A stretch of DNA of 64,000 nucleotides from Phymorhynchus buccinoides (GCA_017654935.2 CM065713.1:22279872-22343871), one strand, 5' to 3'. Counted from the first letter of the stretch, positions 42,290-57,689 are shown. Notes: a model not told the origin generated them from the letters alone. Made by a program: numbers and translations.

Positions 42290-43765
42290 AATTAAGACAG
42301 TGGCCTCATGGTGTAGCAGAGTTTCTGAATTTTGTTGCGGAGTTTTGCGCCATACTCTCTATAGCAAAGCAAAACAAGAACGTGAGCTCCGAGTAGTGTT
42401 CACCCCCAACAAGACAGAACAGAGTTTCTGAAGCTTGCTGCAAAGTTTTGCACCATTTTCTCCACTAAACCAAGAACGTGAGCTCTGAGTAGTGTTCACC
42501 CATAACAAGACAGAGCAGAGTTTCTGAAGCTTGTTGCAAAGTTTTGCACCATTTTTTTCCCAATAAACCAAGAACGTGAGTTCTGAGTAGTGTTCACCCA
42601 CAACAAGACAGAGCAGAGTTTCTGAAGCTTGTTGCAAAGTTTTGCACCATTTTTTCCCCAATAAACCAAGAACGTGAGCTCTGAGTAGTGTTCACCCTTA
42701 ACAAGACAGAGCAGAGTTTCTGAAGCTTGTTGCAAAGTTTTGCACCATTTTCTCCAATAAACCAAGAACGTGAGCTCTGAGTAGTGTTCACCTATAACAA
42801 GACAGAGCAGAGTTTCTGAAGCTTGTTGCAAAGTTTGCACCATTTTTTCCCAATAACCCAAGAACGTGAACTCTGAGTAGTGTTCACCCACAACAAGACA
42901 GAGCAGAGTTTCTGAAGCTTGTTGCAAAGTTTTGCACCATTTTATTTCCAATAACCCAAGAACGTGAGCTCTGAGTAGTGTTCACCCACAACAAGACAGA
43001 GCAGAGTTTCTGAAGCTTGTTGCAAAGTTTTGCACCATTTTCTCCAATAAACCAAGAACGTGAACTCTGAGTAGTGTTCACCCATAACAAGACAGAGCAG
43101 TTTCTTTAGCTTGCTGCAAAGTTTTGCACCATTTTCTCCAATAAACCAAGAACGTGAACTCTGAGTAGTGTTCACCCATAACAAGACAGAGCAGTTTCTT
43201 TAGCTTGCTGCAAAGTTTTGCACCATTTTCCCCAATAAACCAAGAACGTGAACTCTGAGTAGTGTTCACCCACAACAAGACAGAGCAGAGTTTCTGAAGC
43301 TTGTTGCAAAGTTTGCACCATTTTTTCCCCAATAAACCAAGAACGTGAACTCTGAGTAGTGTTCACCCACAACAAGACAGAGCAGAGTTTCTGAAGCTTG
43401 TTGCAAAGTTTTGCACCATTTTTTCCCCAATAAACCAAGAACGTGAACTCTGAGTAGTGTTCACCCCCAACAAGACAGAGCAGAGTTTCTGAAGCTTGTT
43501 GCAAAGTTTGCACCATTTTTTCCCAATAACCCAAGAACGTGAGCTCTGAGTAGTGTTCACCCACAACAAGACAGAGCAGAGTTTCTGAAGCTTGTTGCAA
43601 AGTTTTGCACCATTTTCTCCAATAAACCAAGAACGTGAACTCTGAGTAGTGTTCACCCATAACAAGACAGAGCAGAGTTTCTGAAGCTTGTTGCAAAGTT
43701 TTGCACCATTTTTTTCCCAATAAACCAAGAACGTGAGTTCTGAGTAGTGTTCACCCATAACAAAA
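42290..43765 (+). repeat. ~97-bp minisatellite derived from the GPCR 2 3' end, with tandem AATAAA
   Basis: About 15 units of AGAGCAGAGTTTCTGAAGCT/TGTTGCAAAGTTTTGCACCA/...CCAAGAACGTGAGCTCTGAG/TAGTGTTCACCC. They align with the last coding codons of GPCR 2 (AGAGCAGAGTTCATGAAGCT ... AAGAACGTGAGCTCTGA) plus its first 3' UTR bases. In ten or so units the spacer reads CCAATAAACC, a canonical poly(A) signal, which the parent gene lacks. Some units are about 91 bp. Reverse-strand open frames are artefacts. Confidence 0.92.
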
Positions 43766-43788
43766 ATAGGGTGACAAGGGAAGAGAGC

Positions 43789-44111
43789 TGGGGTGAGTTT
43801 CACAAGGGCTAACGTTTCGTCGCGCTCGCTCAAATCGGCAGAAACGGTCTAAGAAACACCCTTCGTTTGCCGATAGTTCGCATGGTGTTTTGCTCTCAGT
43901 CGAAAGGTGACAAGCGGCGAACTAGTAGGGGGTGAATACGGTTCTTGTTGTTGATTGGTCCATTACAGTTTCTTTAAAATAATATTTGTTTTTACCAGTC
44001 AGACAAGAGCTTGTAATATTATTCTGCAAACGCTTTCTAAAGTGTTTCGTAGGCTTTGCCGTGAGCGTTATTCGCGCGGCGACCGTTATCTAGAGAAACT
44101 CGCCCCTGGTG
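43789..44111. mobile_element. ~325-bp TIR element
   Basis: Left GGGGTGAGTTTCACAAGGGC and right end GAGAAACTCGCCCCTGG form imperfect inverted ends. The middle has TTGGTCCATTACAGTTT and AGACAAGAGCTTGTAA. A related copy is at 63332-63686 and a fragment at 35140. Confidence 0.7.
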
Positions 44112-46960
<2,849 letters not shown>

Positions 46961-46962
46961 AT

Positions 46963-47038
46963 GAAAGTGCCCGTGCCGAGAATCGGACCTGAACCATTGC
47001 CATGACAAACAGGCACTCTACCAATGAGCCATCGAGGC
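46963..47038 (-). repeat. tRNA-like pseudogene or SINE head
   Basis: On the minus strand GATGGCTCATTGGTAGAGTG is a good box A and GGTCCGATTCTC a fair box B, followed by T-runs. The acceptor and anticodon stems do not pair properly, so no functional tRNA is claimed. Confidence 0.4.
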
Positions 47039-47284
47039 TTTCAGTGTTGATGAGTTTCTTAACTCATGTTGCCTGTTGAATACTCTCTAACCCACTAATC
47101 TAAAATGTTATCTGTTTGTTATCTGTTTACAGTGTTGTTTTAAGTATTTAATTATTCAAATCATTATTGTTTGAAAGCTTGCACATAAACATCTATATGT
47201 GTGCAAAGTTTGAACAATGTATGCCTTCAATTTCCTGAGAAAATGCCAACGTTAAAGTTTGGAGATTAGATCACGGACGCAACA

Positions 47285-47306
47285 CTCACACACACACACA
47301 CGCACA

Positions 47307-47372
<66 letters not shown>

Positions 47373-47427
47373 CACACACACACGCGCACACGCACACACA
47401 CACACACACACACGCACACGCGCACGC

Positions 47428-47475
<48 letters not shown>

Positions 47476-47492
47476 ACACACAGACACACAAC
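47285..47492. repeat. (CA)n microsatellite
   Basis: A CA tract of about 200 bp with CGCA interruptions. Confidence 0.98.
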
Positions 47493-47645
47493 CGAACAAC
47501 TATCATACTATAGACTCACTTCACGAGTGAGCCAAGAATGGGACAGGAGGGGGGGGGGGGGGGGGCTTAAAAACCTGAGGGGGGGGGGGGAGAGAGAGAG
47601 TGAGGCTTGTTTGTTCTATCCCCTTATTAAAGTCATTATTCACCT

Positions 47646-47787
47646 GGGACGGTATTCACGTTGAGATAGCATGAGACTTAGAAGCTCTTCCAATGTCCTA
47701 TAGGATTTAATAGGACTTTTGGAAGAGCTTCTAAGTTAGCATGATGCTAAGTCTCATGCTATCTCGACATGAATACCGTCCCAGGTT
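47646..47787. mobile_element. 142-bp foldback MITE (CCTGGGACGG ends)
   Basis: CCTGGGACGGTATTCACGTT at the left is mirrored at the right by AACGTGAATACC-type sequence ending CGTCCCAGG. TTGGAAGAGCTTC and its inverse lie near the centre. A rearranged copy lies at 61434-61605. Confidence 0.8.
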
Positions 47788-48420
47788 GGTAGACAATGTG
47801 TTATGATTAGATGTCTTTCTCTGACAGAATGTAAATTGTGAGTCCCTCTTTATCTCTTTGTGATCTATAGATATAATAAACACAATATTATATCATTATA
47901 TTATATCATTATATTGTATCGGTTCATTCTAACGTTACAATATCATAGGCCCTAGGCCTACTGTTATTGTGTATTATTGACATTCATGAAGTCAGCACGA
48001 ATGATTGATACTATTAGATAGACATCTATCTATAAAATAATACGCTCTGTGAGATCCGAAGTGTACAAGAACGTAAAAACTCGGATACCGCGTAAATGTC
48101 GGACTTTTGCTTGCTATACAGTTCTTCTTCTTCTTCTTCTTCTTCTTCCATTAATCACCCGCCTTCATCGATTTGAAGATTCTGATTATATAGAACTGAG
48201 AAGGGTTCTGCGCATGTTAAGATATAGTCAATCAGGTCATGGACACTACACGTATACATTGAGTATAGAATCCGTGATCAGGTTTAATCAGTGTCAATTC
48301 GAGGGTATGATGAGTCTATGTTTGGTGGGGAAGGAAGTGGAGGGGGAGGGGGGCACTGGAGAGATGGAGTGGGGGGGGGGGGGGGGGGGGGGGGTTGATG
48401 GGGGGAGAGGGGGAATTTAG

Positions 48421-48712
48421 ATTTGGTTCTTGAAGGTTTCCACCGTGGCTGATGAAACTGCCACCGGTGGAAGTGCGTTCCACTCAGCAATGGTGCGAGG
48501 GAAGAAAGACTGCTGGCGGTACAGAGTCCTGCATGCCGGCAGCTGGTACGACTTCAGCATGCAGGGAGCGTATTGATCTTGTTGGGGGGCTGGGGGTTGG
48601 CTTCCTGGTGGAGTTGATCACCAACTCTCCACGATGGATCTTGAAGAAGTTGGTGAGGCGGGCCTTACTTCTACGCTGGGAGAGTGGGGACCAGTTTAAC
48701 TGCTGATACATA
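48421..48712 (-). pseudogene. CR1-like reverse transcriptase, C-terminal fragment
   Basis: The minus strand reads YQQLNWSPLSQRRSKARLTN followed by FFKIHRGELVINS, and further on a frame-shifted SFFPRT-type end, matching the C-terminal L..L.WP.L..RR...RL..FYKI block of the element at 39580-40965. Upstream poly-G (48371-48394) and T/G-rich DNA have no gene. Confidence 0.75.
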
Positions 48713-49216
48713 GTCTCTACGCTGGGAGAGTGGGGACCAGCTTAACTGCTGATACATAGTCTCTACGCTGGGAGAGTGGGGACCAGTTTAACTGCTGATA
48801 CATAGTCTCTACGCTGGGAGAGTGGGGACCAGTTTAACTGCTGATACATAGTCTCCACGCTGGGAGAGTGGGGACCAGCTTAACTGCTGATACATAGTCT
48901 CTACGCTGGGAGAGTGGGGACCAGCTTAACTGCTGATACATAGTCTCCACGCTGGGAGAGTGGGGACCAGTTTAACTGCTGATACATAGTCTCTACGCTG
49001 GGAGAGTGGGGACCAGCTTAACTGCTGATACATAGTCTCTACGCTGGGAGAGTGGGGACCAGCTTAACTGCTGATACATAGTCTCCACGCTGGGAGAGTG
49101 GGGACCAGTTTAACTGCTGATACATAGTCTCTACGCTGGGAGAGTGGGGACCAGTTTAACTGCTGACACAGTCTCTACGCTGGGAGAGTGGGGACCAGTT
49201 TAACTGCTGATACAGT
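48666..49216 (+). repeat. 46-bp tandem repeat born from the RT fragment
   Basis: Twelve copies of CTCTACGCTGGGAGAGTGGG/GACCAGTTTAACTGCTGATA/CATAGT. The unit equals the 5'-most bases of the adjacent RT fragment (the LNWSPLSQRR codons on the minus strand). 46 is not a multiple of three, so the amplification is not a coding repeat. T/C variation at GTTTAA/GCTTAA and TCTCTA/TCTCCA alternates among units. Confidence 0.92.
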
Positions 49217-49300
49217 TCCAGAAGAACGCGTTGGGACGCGATTCCGCTATGTCTGGTTTAAAACTTTGCTTTTGAAAGTTGATTTTGAAGGCAAAATGTA

Positions 49301-49514
49301 GGGGAAGACGGGGTAAAAAGTGCATGGGCGGGTAAGAAGCCCACCCCAATTATCTCATGAAATAAAGAACATTTCAGTCAAATTTGCCCATGAGACGAAT
49401 GCTAGACATTAACGCTCGTCTCATGGGCAAAATGAGACTGAAATTTGCTTCATTTCATGAGATAATTGGGGTGGGCTTCTTACCCGCCCATGCGCTTTTT
49501 ACCCCGTCTTCCCC
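49301..49514. mobile_element. Foldback MITE, copy 5
   Basis: Same family, TA on both sides. Confidence 0.9.
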
Positions 49515-49631
49515 TATACAATTTCCTTGACATGATATTTTGTGTCGTCTGCGTCGCCCGAGCTGTATCAGAAATTGCCGAATCTATCTCGGAAAACACG
49601 AAGAATGCCGAACCTGCGTTTTGTAACACCC

Positions 49632-49713
49632 CCCCCCCCCTCTCTCTCTCTCTCCCTCTCTCTCTGTCTCTCTCTCTCTCTCTATCTGTCTGTCTCTCTC
49701 TCTCTCTCTCTCA

Positions 49714-49791
<78 letters not shown>
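49632..49791. repeat. (CT)n microsatellite
   Basis: CT-rich tract with CTGT and CACACT interruptions, preceded by a C11 run. Confidence 0.97.
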
Positions 49792-49793
<2 letters not shown>

Positions 49794-49794
49794 G

Positions 49795-50355
49795 TATAAT
49801 TTGTTCATAATTATATTCCACTTCGGTGTGTGTGCCACAGGCATCCAATACTGGATCCACTGCCAACTCTTTATGCACTGACTTTCCAGCTCTTTACATG
49901 TTGGGTTCAGGGAGTAGCTACACTACAAGGTTTACTTGCATCCCTTTAATTAGAGGATCACCTCAGTGGTCGGCTCTTTCTACCCACATGTATTAAATTT
50001 TTCAAATCGCAATTTCCGCATTTTAATAACATCTATTTTACCCAAAATGTTCTTCATTTTTCTCTTCACCTTGTGCTGGTTTGCTTAAATTGTGGACTTT
50101 TCGGCCTAGTGCAGAGAGGACACCATTCTTTTATTAGAAATGTCTTCCTGTTGGGGTTGATCCACAAGATAATGTTTGTTAGCAGATATACATACTGACG
50201 AGAATTCCATAATTCGAAAGACCTCTATGTACCATGCTCATACACTATCTGTCCCCCATTGGGACAAAAAGTAAACCAGCACAATCTTTTACTTTTATTA
50301 TATTCTTTTCAAAATATACACAGTTAGTGGTGTTTGTGGTTTCTTTGATCAAATA

Positions 50356-50404
<49 letters not shown>

Positions 50405-50685
50405 CGTCAGCACAGAGTTAATAAACTTTGTCACTAAGTCACGCGCAAAATGTTCTCAAATCAATACACGGCTTCTAGTATTGCATTTTTAGTATGTCGT
50501 ACGGGGAACTCTCTTACATTCACAGGCACTATTATAATTATGTTATGTCAATGTAAGATTGAATAAATTATATTTGCATTTCCAAAATAATATTTATGGA
50601 CCCGTGTGGATCACGGGTGTAACTAGTTCATAGTATACTATGCCCAAAACAAATAAACAAAATATGTACCTTTTTGTTGTTTTTT
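49795..50685. other. AT-rich unassigned DNA
   Basis: A short (CT)n(CA)n compound microsatellite at 50356-50402. No gene recognised. Confidence 0.45.
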
Positions 50686-50688
50686 TCA

Positions 50689-51475
<787 letters not shown>

Positions 51476-51619
51476 CCTTAAGGCCTACATGACATGGCAT
51501 TTATCAAGTTGACTAGTATAGATCAATAATGGACAGACTGTAGATCTCGTAATATATCAAGAATATGTTAGGTCTGTCATAATTATACCGATTGTGTGTA
51601 CGTATGTATGAGTGAGTGA

Positions 51620-51658
<39 letters not shown>

Positions 51659-51787
51659 CGTGCGTGCGTGCGTGTGAGTGTGTTGTGAGTGCGTATGTGT
51701 GTGTGTGTCATCGTGTGATAAGTTGTGCGTGCGTATGTGTGTGTGCGTGCGTTGTGTGCGTGTGTGTGTGCGTGTGTGCGCGCGTGC

Positions 51788-51826
<39 letters not shown>

Positions 51827-51875
51827 ATGCGTGCACTCGCTCGCGTGTGTGTGCGCGCGCGCGTGCACGTGTTTG
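51620..51875. repeat. GT/GC-rich microsatellite cluster
   Basis: TG runs with CGTG variants and an ATATATATA block at 51788-51798. Confidence 0.95.
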
Positions 51876-52012
51876 TTGTATGTCATTAGGAGTCTTTCGA
51901 AAGAGTCAGTCAGCTATAAAAGGGTATTCCATGGAAGAGACTGAAACTGTTTTCGCGTGCTTAGGCCTACTTTAAACTGACGGTTTTTTCCTGTGTCCAT
52001 TTTCCTTTCCCT

Positions 52013-52450
52013 TTGGAAAAAAGGTTATCATTTGAGCAGATCTCTGATAAGTTTAATGAATTTTTTATGAACAAAATCGAAGCAATCAGGAACAAGCTAA
52101 ATTCCCCGTCCGATCATGATCACGCAGAGAGCTTTGTCGGAACTAGATTTGTTAATTTCCAAACAGTGACCTGTGATCAAGTGAAAAAAGTCATCCTTAA
52201 GATGCCTAGAAAGTCGTGTGATCTCGACCCCATTCTGTACTCTCTTTTACTGGACTGCTTAGAAGAACTGCTCCCTACCATAACCAACATAATGAACGTC
52301 TCTCTAACTTCAGGCACAGTACCACAGTCGTTCAAGCATGCTTTGGTGTCCCCCCTCTTAAAGAAATCCAACTTAGATCCCGAAATACTAAAACATTACA
52401 GGCCCGTTTCAAACCTACCATTTCTGTCCAAAGTGCTAGAGCGCATTGTA
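52013..52450 (+). pseudogene. CR1-like retrotransposon fragment, RT N-terminal part
   Basis: An open frame of about 145 codons reads FEQISDKFNEFFMNKIEAIR, then KSCDLDPILYSLLLDCLEEL, SLTSGTVPQSFKHALVSPLL and LKHYRPVSNLPFLSKVLERI. These are the well-known segments just before and at RT motif 1 of CR1/jockey-like elements (S.G..P..FK.A.V.PL.KK...D....YRP.SNL.F.SK..E). It is cut at residue I-V by the MITE at 52451 and does not resume afterwards. Confidence 0.88.
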
Positions 52451-52664
52451 GGGGAAGACGGGGTAAAAAGCGCATGGGCGGGTAAGAAGCCCACCCCAAT
52501 TATCTCATGAAATAAAGAAAATTTCAGTCAAATTTGCCCATGAGACGAATGCTAGACATTAACGCTCGTCTCATGGGCAAAATGAGACTGAAATTTGCTT
52601 CATTTCATGAGATAATTGGGGTGGGCTTCTTACCCGCCCATGCGCTTTTTACCCCGTCTTCCCC
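52451..52664. mobile_element. Foldback MITE, copy 6, disrupting an RT frame
   Basis: Left flank TA. The right flank is AACAAC, so the right TA is lost and the flanking DNA beyond is not RT. Confidence 0.88.
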
Positions 52665-53018
52665 AACAACAACAAAATTCCTTCCGGTCAGAGGTTAGCT
52701 AACAATACAAAATAACAAACTAAAGCCGGGTTCACATTGGACGCGTAAGCTCCGTAGTGGAAGAAAGAAGGGTAAAAGTATACGCATAATCAAGGGGAAA
52801 TAGGGCACACGTGCGCAAATCTTTTCCCTTCTTTGTTTCACTTATTTATGGATTGCGCACGGGTTTCCGTTTGGAGTATCCGCTTATGTGTGTACACGGC
52901 CTTAGTGGTCCAAAATAATAATAATAATAATAATTAACATTTATAGAGCGCCCTTTCTCTCATGAGCTCACGGCCCTTCACAATTATTAAAATAAATACA
53001 TACGTGTTAGTCTATGTG
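52665..53018. other. SINE-tail-like DNA before the satellite
   Basis: (AAT)n at 52917-52933 is followed by TTATAGAGCGCCCTTTC, typical of dispersed marine-invertebrate SINE tails. 52725-52900 is not recognised. Confidence 0.45.
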
Positions 53019-56000
53019 CAGTTAGTCTAGAAGGAAACAATCTCTAAATGTCATAGAAAACGAGATTTTTCACGTGTTGCTCTATAGTCTAGAAGGAAAC
53101 AATCTCTAAATGTCAAAGAAAACGAGATTTTTCACGTGTTTCTCTATGTGCAGTTAGTCTAGAAGGAAACAATCTCTAAATGTCATAGAAAACGAGATTT
53201 TTCACGTGTTTCTCTATGTGCAGTTAGTCTAGAAGGAAACAATCTCTAAATGTCATAGAAAACGAGATTTTTCACGTGTTGCTCTATAGTCTAGAAGGAA
53301 ACAATCTCTAAATGTCAAAGAAAACGAGATTTTTCACGTGTTGCTCTATAGTCTAGAAGGAAACAATCTCTAAATGTCAAAGAAAACGAGATTTTTCACG
53401 TGTTTCTCTATGTGCAGTTAGTCTAGAAGGAAACAATCTCTAAATGTCATAGAAAACGAGATTTTTCACGTGTTTCTCTATGTGCAGTTAGTCTAGAAGG
53501 AAACAATCTCTAAATGTCATAGAAAACGAGATTTTTCACGTGTTTCTCTATGTGCAGTTAGTCTAGAAGGAAACAATCTCTAAATGTCATAGAAAACGAG
53601 ATTTTTCACGTGTTTCTCTATGTGCAGTTAGTCTAGAAGGAAACAATCTCTAAATGTCATAGAAAACTAGATTTTTCACGTGTTTCTCTATGTGCAGTTA
53701 GTCTAAAAGGAAACTCTCTAAATGTCATAGAAAACGAGATTTTTCACGTGTTTCTCTATGTGCAGTTAGTCTAAAAGGAAACAATCTCTAAATGTCATAG
53801 AAAACGAGATTTTTCACGTGTTGCTCTATAGTCTAGAAGGAAACAATCTCTAAATGTCATAGAAAACGAGATTTTTCACGTGTTTCTCTATGTGCAGTTA
53901 GTCTAGAAGGAAACAATCTCTAAATGTCATAGAAAACTAGATTTTTCACGTGTTTCTCTATGTGCAGTTAGTCTAGAAGGAAACAATCTCTAAATGTCAT
54001 AGAAAACGAGATTTTTCACGTGTTTCTCTATGTGCAGTTAGTCTAGAAGGAAACAATCTCTAAATGTCATAGAAAACGAGATTTTTCACGTGTTGCTCTA
54101 TAGTCTAGAAGGAAACAATCTCTAAATGTCAAAGAAAACGAGATTTTTCACGTGTTTCTCTATGTGCAGTTAGTCTAGAAGGAAACAATCTCTAAATGTC
54201 ATAGAAAACTAGATTTTTCACGTGTTTCTCTATGTGCAGTTAGTCTAAAAGGAAACTCTCTAAATGTCATAGAAAACTAGATTTTTCACGTGTTTCTCTA
54301 TGTGCAGTTAGTCTAAAAGGAAACTCTCTAAATGTCATAGAAAACTAGATTTTTCACGTGTTTCTCTATGTGCAGTTAGTCTAAAAGGAAACTCTCTAAA
54401 TGTCATAGAAAACTAGATTTTTCACGTGTTTCTCTATGTGCAGTTAGTCTAGAAGGAAACAATCTCTAAATGTCATAGAAAACTAGATTTTTGAAATGTT
54501 TCTCTATGTGCAGTTAGTCTAGAAGGAAACAATCTCTAAATGTCATAGAAAACGAGATTTTTCACGTGTTGCTCTATAGTCTAGAAGGAAACAATCTCTA
54601 AATGTCAAAGAAAACGAGATTTTTCACGTGTTTCTCTATGTGCAGTTAGTCTAGAAGGAAACAATCTCTAAATGTCATAGAAAACTAGATTTTTCACGTG
54701 TTTCTCTATGTGCAGTTAGTCTAAAAGGAAACTCTCTAAATGTCATAGAAAACGAGATTTTTCACGTGTTTCTCTATGTGCAGTTAGTCTAAAAGGAAAC
54801 TCTCTAAATGTCATAGAAAACTAGATTTTTCACGTGTTTCTCTATGTGCAGTTAGTCTAAAAGGAAACAATCTCTAAATGTCATAGAAAACTAGATTTTT
54901 CAAATGTTTCTCTATGTGCAGTTAGTCTAGAAGGAAACAATCTCTAAATGTCATAGAAAACGACATTTTTCACGTGTTTCTCTATGTGCAGTTAGTCTAG
55001 AAGGAAACAATCTCTAAATGTCAAAGAAAACGAGATTTTTCACGTGTTGCTCTATAGTCTAGAAGGAAACAATCTCTAAATGTCAAAGAAAACGAGATTT
55101 TTCACGTGTTTCTCTGTGTGCATTTAGTCTAGAAGGAAACAATCTCTAAATGTCATAGAAAACTAGATTTTTCACGTGTTTCTCTATGTGCAGTTAGTCT
55201 AAAAGGAAACTCTCTAAATGTCATAGAAAACGAGATTTTTCACGTGTTGCTCTATAGTCTAGAAGGAAACAATCTCTAAATGTCAAAGAAAACGAGATTT
55301 TTCACGTGTTTCTCTATGTGCAGTTAGTCTAGAAGGAAACAATCTCTAAATGTCATAGAAAACGAGATTTTTCACGTGTTTCTCTATGTGCAGTTAGTCT
55401 AGAAGGAAACAATCTCTAAATGTCATAGAAAACGAGATTTTTCACGTGTTTCTCTATGTGCAGTTAGTCTAGAAGGAAACAATCTCTAAATGTCATAGAA
55501 AACTAGATTTTTCACGTGTTTCTCTATGTGCAGTTAGTCTAAAAGGAAACTCTCTAAATGTCATAGAAAACTAGATTTTTCACGTGTTTCTCTATGTGCA
55601 GTTAGTCTAAAAGGAAACAATCTCTAAATGTCATAGAAAACTAGATTTTTCAAATGTTTCTCTATGTGCAGTTAGTCTAGAAGGAAACAATCTCTAAATG
55701 TCAAAGAAAACGAGATTTTTCACGTGTTGCTCTATAGTCTAGAAGGAAACAATCTCTAAATGTCAAAGAAAACGAGATTTTTCACGTGTTTCTCTATGTG
55801 CAGTTAGTCTAGAAGGAAACAATCTCTAAATGTCATAGAAAACTAGATTTTTCACGTGTTTCTCTATGTGCAGTTAGTCTAAAAGGAAACTCTCTAAATG
55901 TCATAGAAAACTAGATTTTTCACGTGTTTCTCTATGTGCAGTTAGTCTAAAAGGAAACTCTCTAAATGTCATAGAAAACTAGATTTTTCACGTGTTTCTC

Positions 56001-56890
56001 TATGTGCAGTTAGTCTAAAAGGAAACTCTCTAAATGTCATAGAAAACGAGATTTTTCACGTGTTTCTCTATGTGCAGTTAGTCTAAAAGGAAACAATCTC
56101 TAAATGTCATAGAAAACTAGATTTTTCACGTGTTTCTCTATGTGCAGTTTGTCTAAAAGGAAACAATCTCTAAATGTCATAGAAAACTAGATTTTTCAAA
56201 TGTTTCTCTATGTGCAGTTAGTCTAGAAGGAAACAATCTCTAAATGTCAAAGAAAACGAGATTTTTCACGTGTTGCTCTATAGTCTAGAAGGAAACAATC
56301 TCTAAATGTCAAAGAAAACGAGATTTTTCACGTGTTTCTCTGTGTGCAGTTAGTCTAGAAGGAAACAATCTCTAAATGTCATAGAAAACGAGATTTTTCA
56401 CATGTTGCTCTATGTGCAGTTAGTCTAGAAGGAAACAATCTCTAAATGTCATAGAAAACGAGATTTTTCACGAGTTTCTCTATGTGCAGTTAGTCTAGAA
56501 GGAAACAATCTCTAAATGTCATAGAAAACGAGATTTGTCACATGTTTCTCTATGTGCAGTTAGTCTAGAAGGAAACAATCTCTAAATGTCATAGAAAACG
56601 AGATTTTTCACATGTTTCTCTATGTGCAGTTAGTCTAGAAGGAAACAATCTCTAAATGTCATAGAAAACGAGATTTTTCACATGTTGCTCTATGTGCAGT
56701 TAGTCTAGAAGGAAACAATCTCTAAATGTCATAGAAAACGAGATTTTTCACGTGTTTCTCTATGTGCAGTTAGTCTAGAAGGAAACAATCTCTAAATGTC
56801 ATAGAAAACGAGATTTGTCACATGCTTCTCTATGTGCAGTTAGTCTAGAAGGAAACAATCTCTAAATGTCATAGAAAACGAGATTTGTCA
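53019..56890 (+). repeat. 3.9-kb satellite array of 62-70-bp monomers
   Basis: About 57 monomers. The long form (70 bp) is GTTAGTCTAGAAGGAAACAA/TCTCTAAATGTCATAGAAAA/CGAGATTTTTCACGTGTTTC/TCTATGTGCA. A 62-bp form lacks GTGCAGTT and has TTGCTCTATAGTC and TCAAAG. A 67-bp form has AAAAGGAAACTCTC. Other variants are CTAGAT for CGAGAT and CAAATG for CACGTG. Variants recur in a fixed order, giving a higher-order unit of roughly 7-8 monomers. The distal monomers (from about 56400) carry CACATG or TTTGTCAC and are more uniform. Confidence 0.95.
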
Positions 56891-57202
56891 CTCACAAAAA
56901 AAATCTTTTTTGTTCCGAAATTTCGAAGTGGTATTTGTTTGTATTTTTAAACGGTTGTATCTTCGTATTGCTAAGGATAACAGAGGCGGTCTCTTGCCAT
57001 AACCCTTCTTAATTAAACATCATAGCCTACTACCAATACCGCTTGGACATTTCTGGCCACGAAAAAAAAAAGAAATTGATCAATCTCATTTTCTAGGCCA
57101 TTTAGAGACTGTTTCATTCTGAACTAAGTTGGCTAATGTCTTTTTGTTGTAACCAATGCATGGATGACAGGGGGGTCAGTTGTTCCAATGCTTAGAAACA
57201 AG

Positions 57203-57665
57203 CGCGAAATCGCAATAGTTTGTGGCACACGGTCTATTTTTACCACTCCAATCATGAGTCACCTCCCCTGGCTTTTCAATAATTTTAATCTGTAAACCAG
57301 AATGTTATCTCTGCACCATTTCGTAACTTTTTATATCTTTTGGAAAACATTTAAAACTATGTATCCTACTTATGCTCATCAAAAGAAGCACAGCATACTC
57401 GTCGTGTCTGTTGTAGTGTCTGTATTACGTATGTTTATTATTTTGTACGCTTTTAAAATACATCATTTTAAAAAGCGGCCTCAATTTGAAGTGTAGCCTC
57501 GATTTCTGTCCCACATGGTTAATTCCCAGAGGACGTAAAACAAAACTAAAAAAAAAAAAAAAAAAGCCTCCATTTGAAGTGCGACAATTTTGGACAGACA
57601 GACAGACCGACCAACAGACAGACAAAAAGTGAGTTATAGGTTTGTGGCTTGAACCACAAACAATA
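57203..57665 (+). repeat. Family E interspersed repeat with an internal insertion
   Basis: GCGCGAAATCGCAATAGTTT to GGTTTGTGGCTTGAACCACA. At 57510-57568 a piece ending in A18 interrupts the CTCGATTTGAAGT region, possibly a short poly-A retroposed fragment (CAGAGGACGTAAAAC suggests family B). Confidence 0.75.
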
Positions 57666-57689
57666 ATTTAAAAAAATTGCTAAAGTTAC

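Noticed and set aside
42359..43833. Repeated minus-strand frames (NGAKLCNKLQKLCSVLLWVN type)
   Set aside because: They come from reading the GPCR-derived ~97-bp minisatellite backwards. All three minus frames give similar products, so there is no coding signal.
46963..47038. Functional tRNA on the minus strand
   Set aside because: Boxes A and B are fair, but the acceptor and anticodon stems do not pair. Kept only as tRNA-like sequence.
48049..48420. Frame with a leucine-rich apparent signal peptide
   Set aside because: The leucines come from a (TTC)n SINE-tail-type tract and the end from a poly-G run; no conserved content.
53019..56890. Possible CRISPR array
   Set aside because: The direct repeats are adjacent with no unique spacers, the context is eukaryotic, and there are no cas genes. 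It is a satellite.
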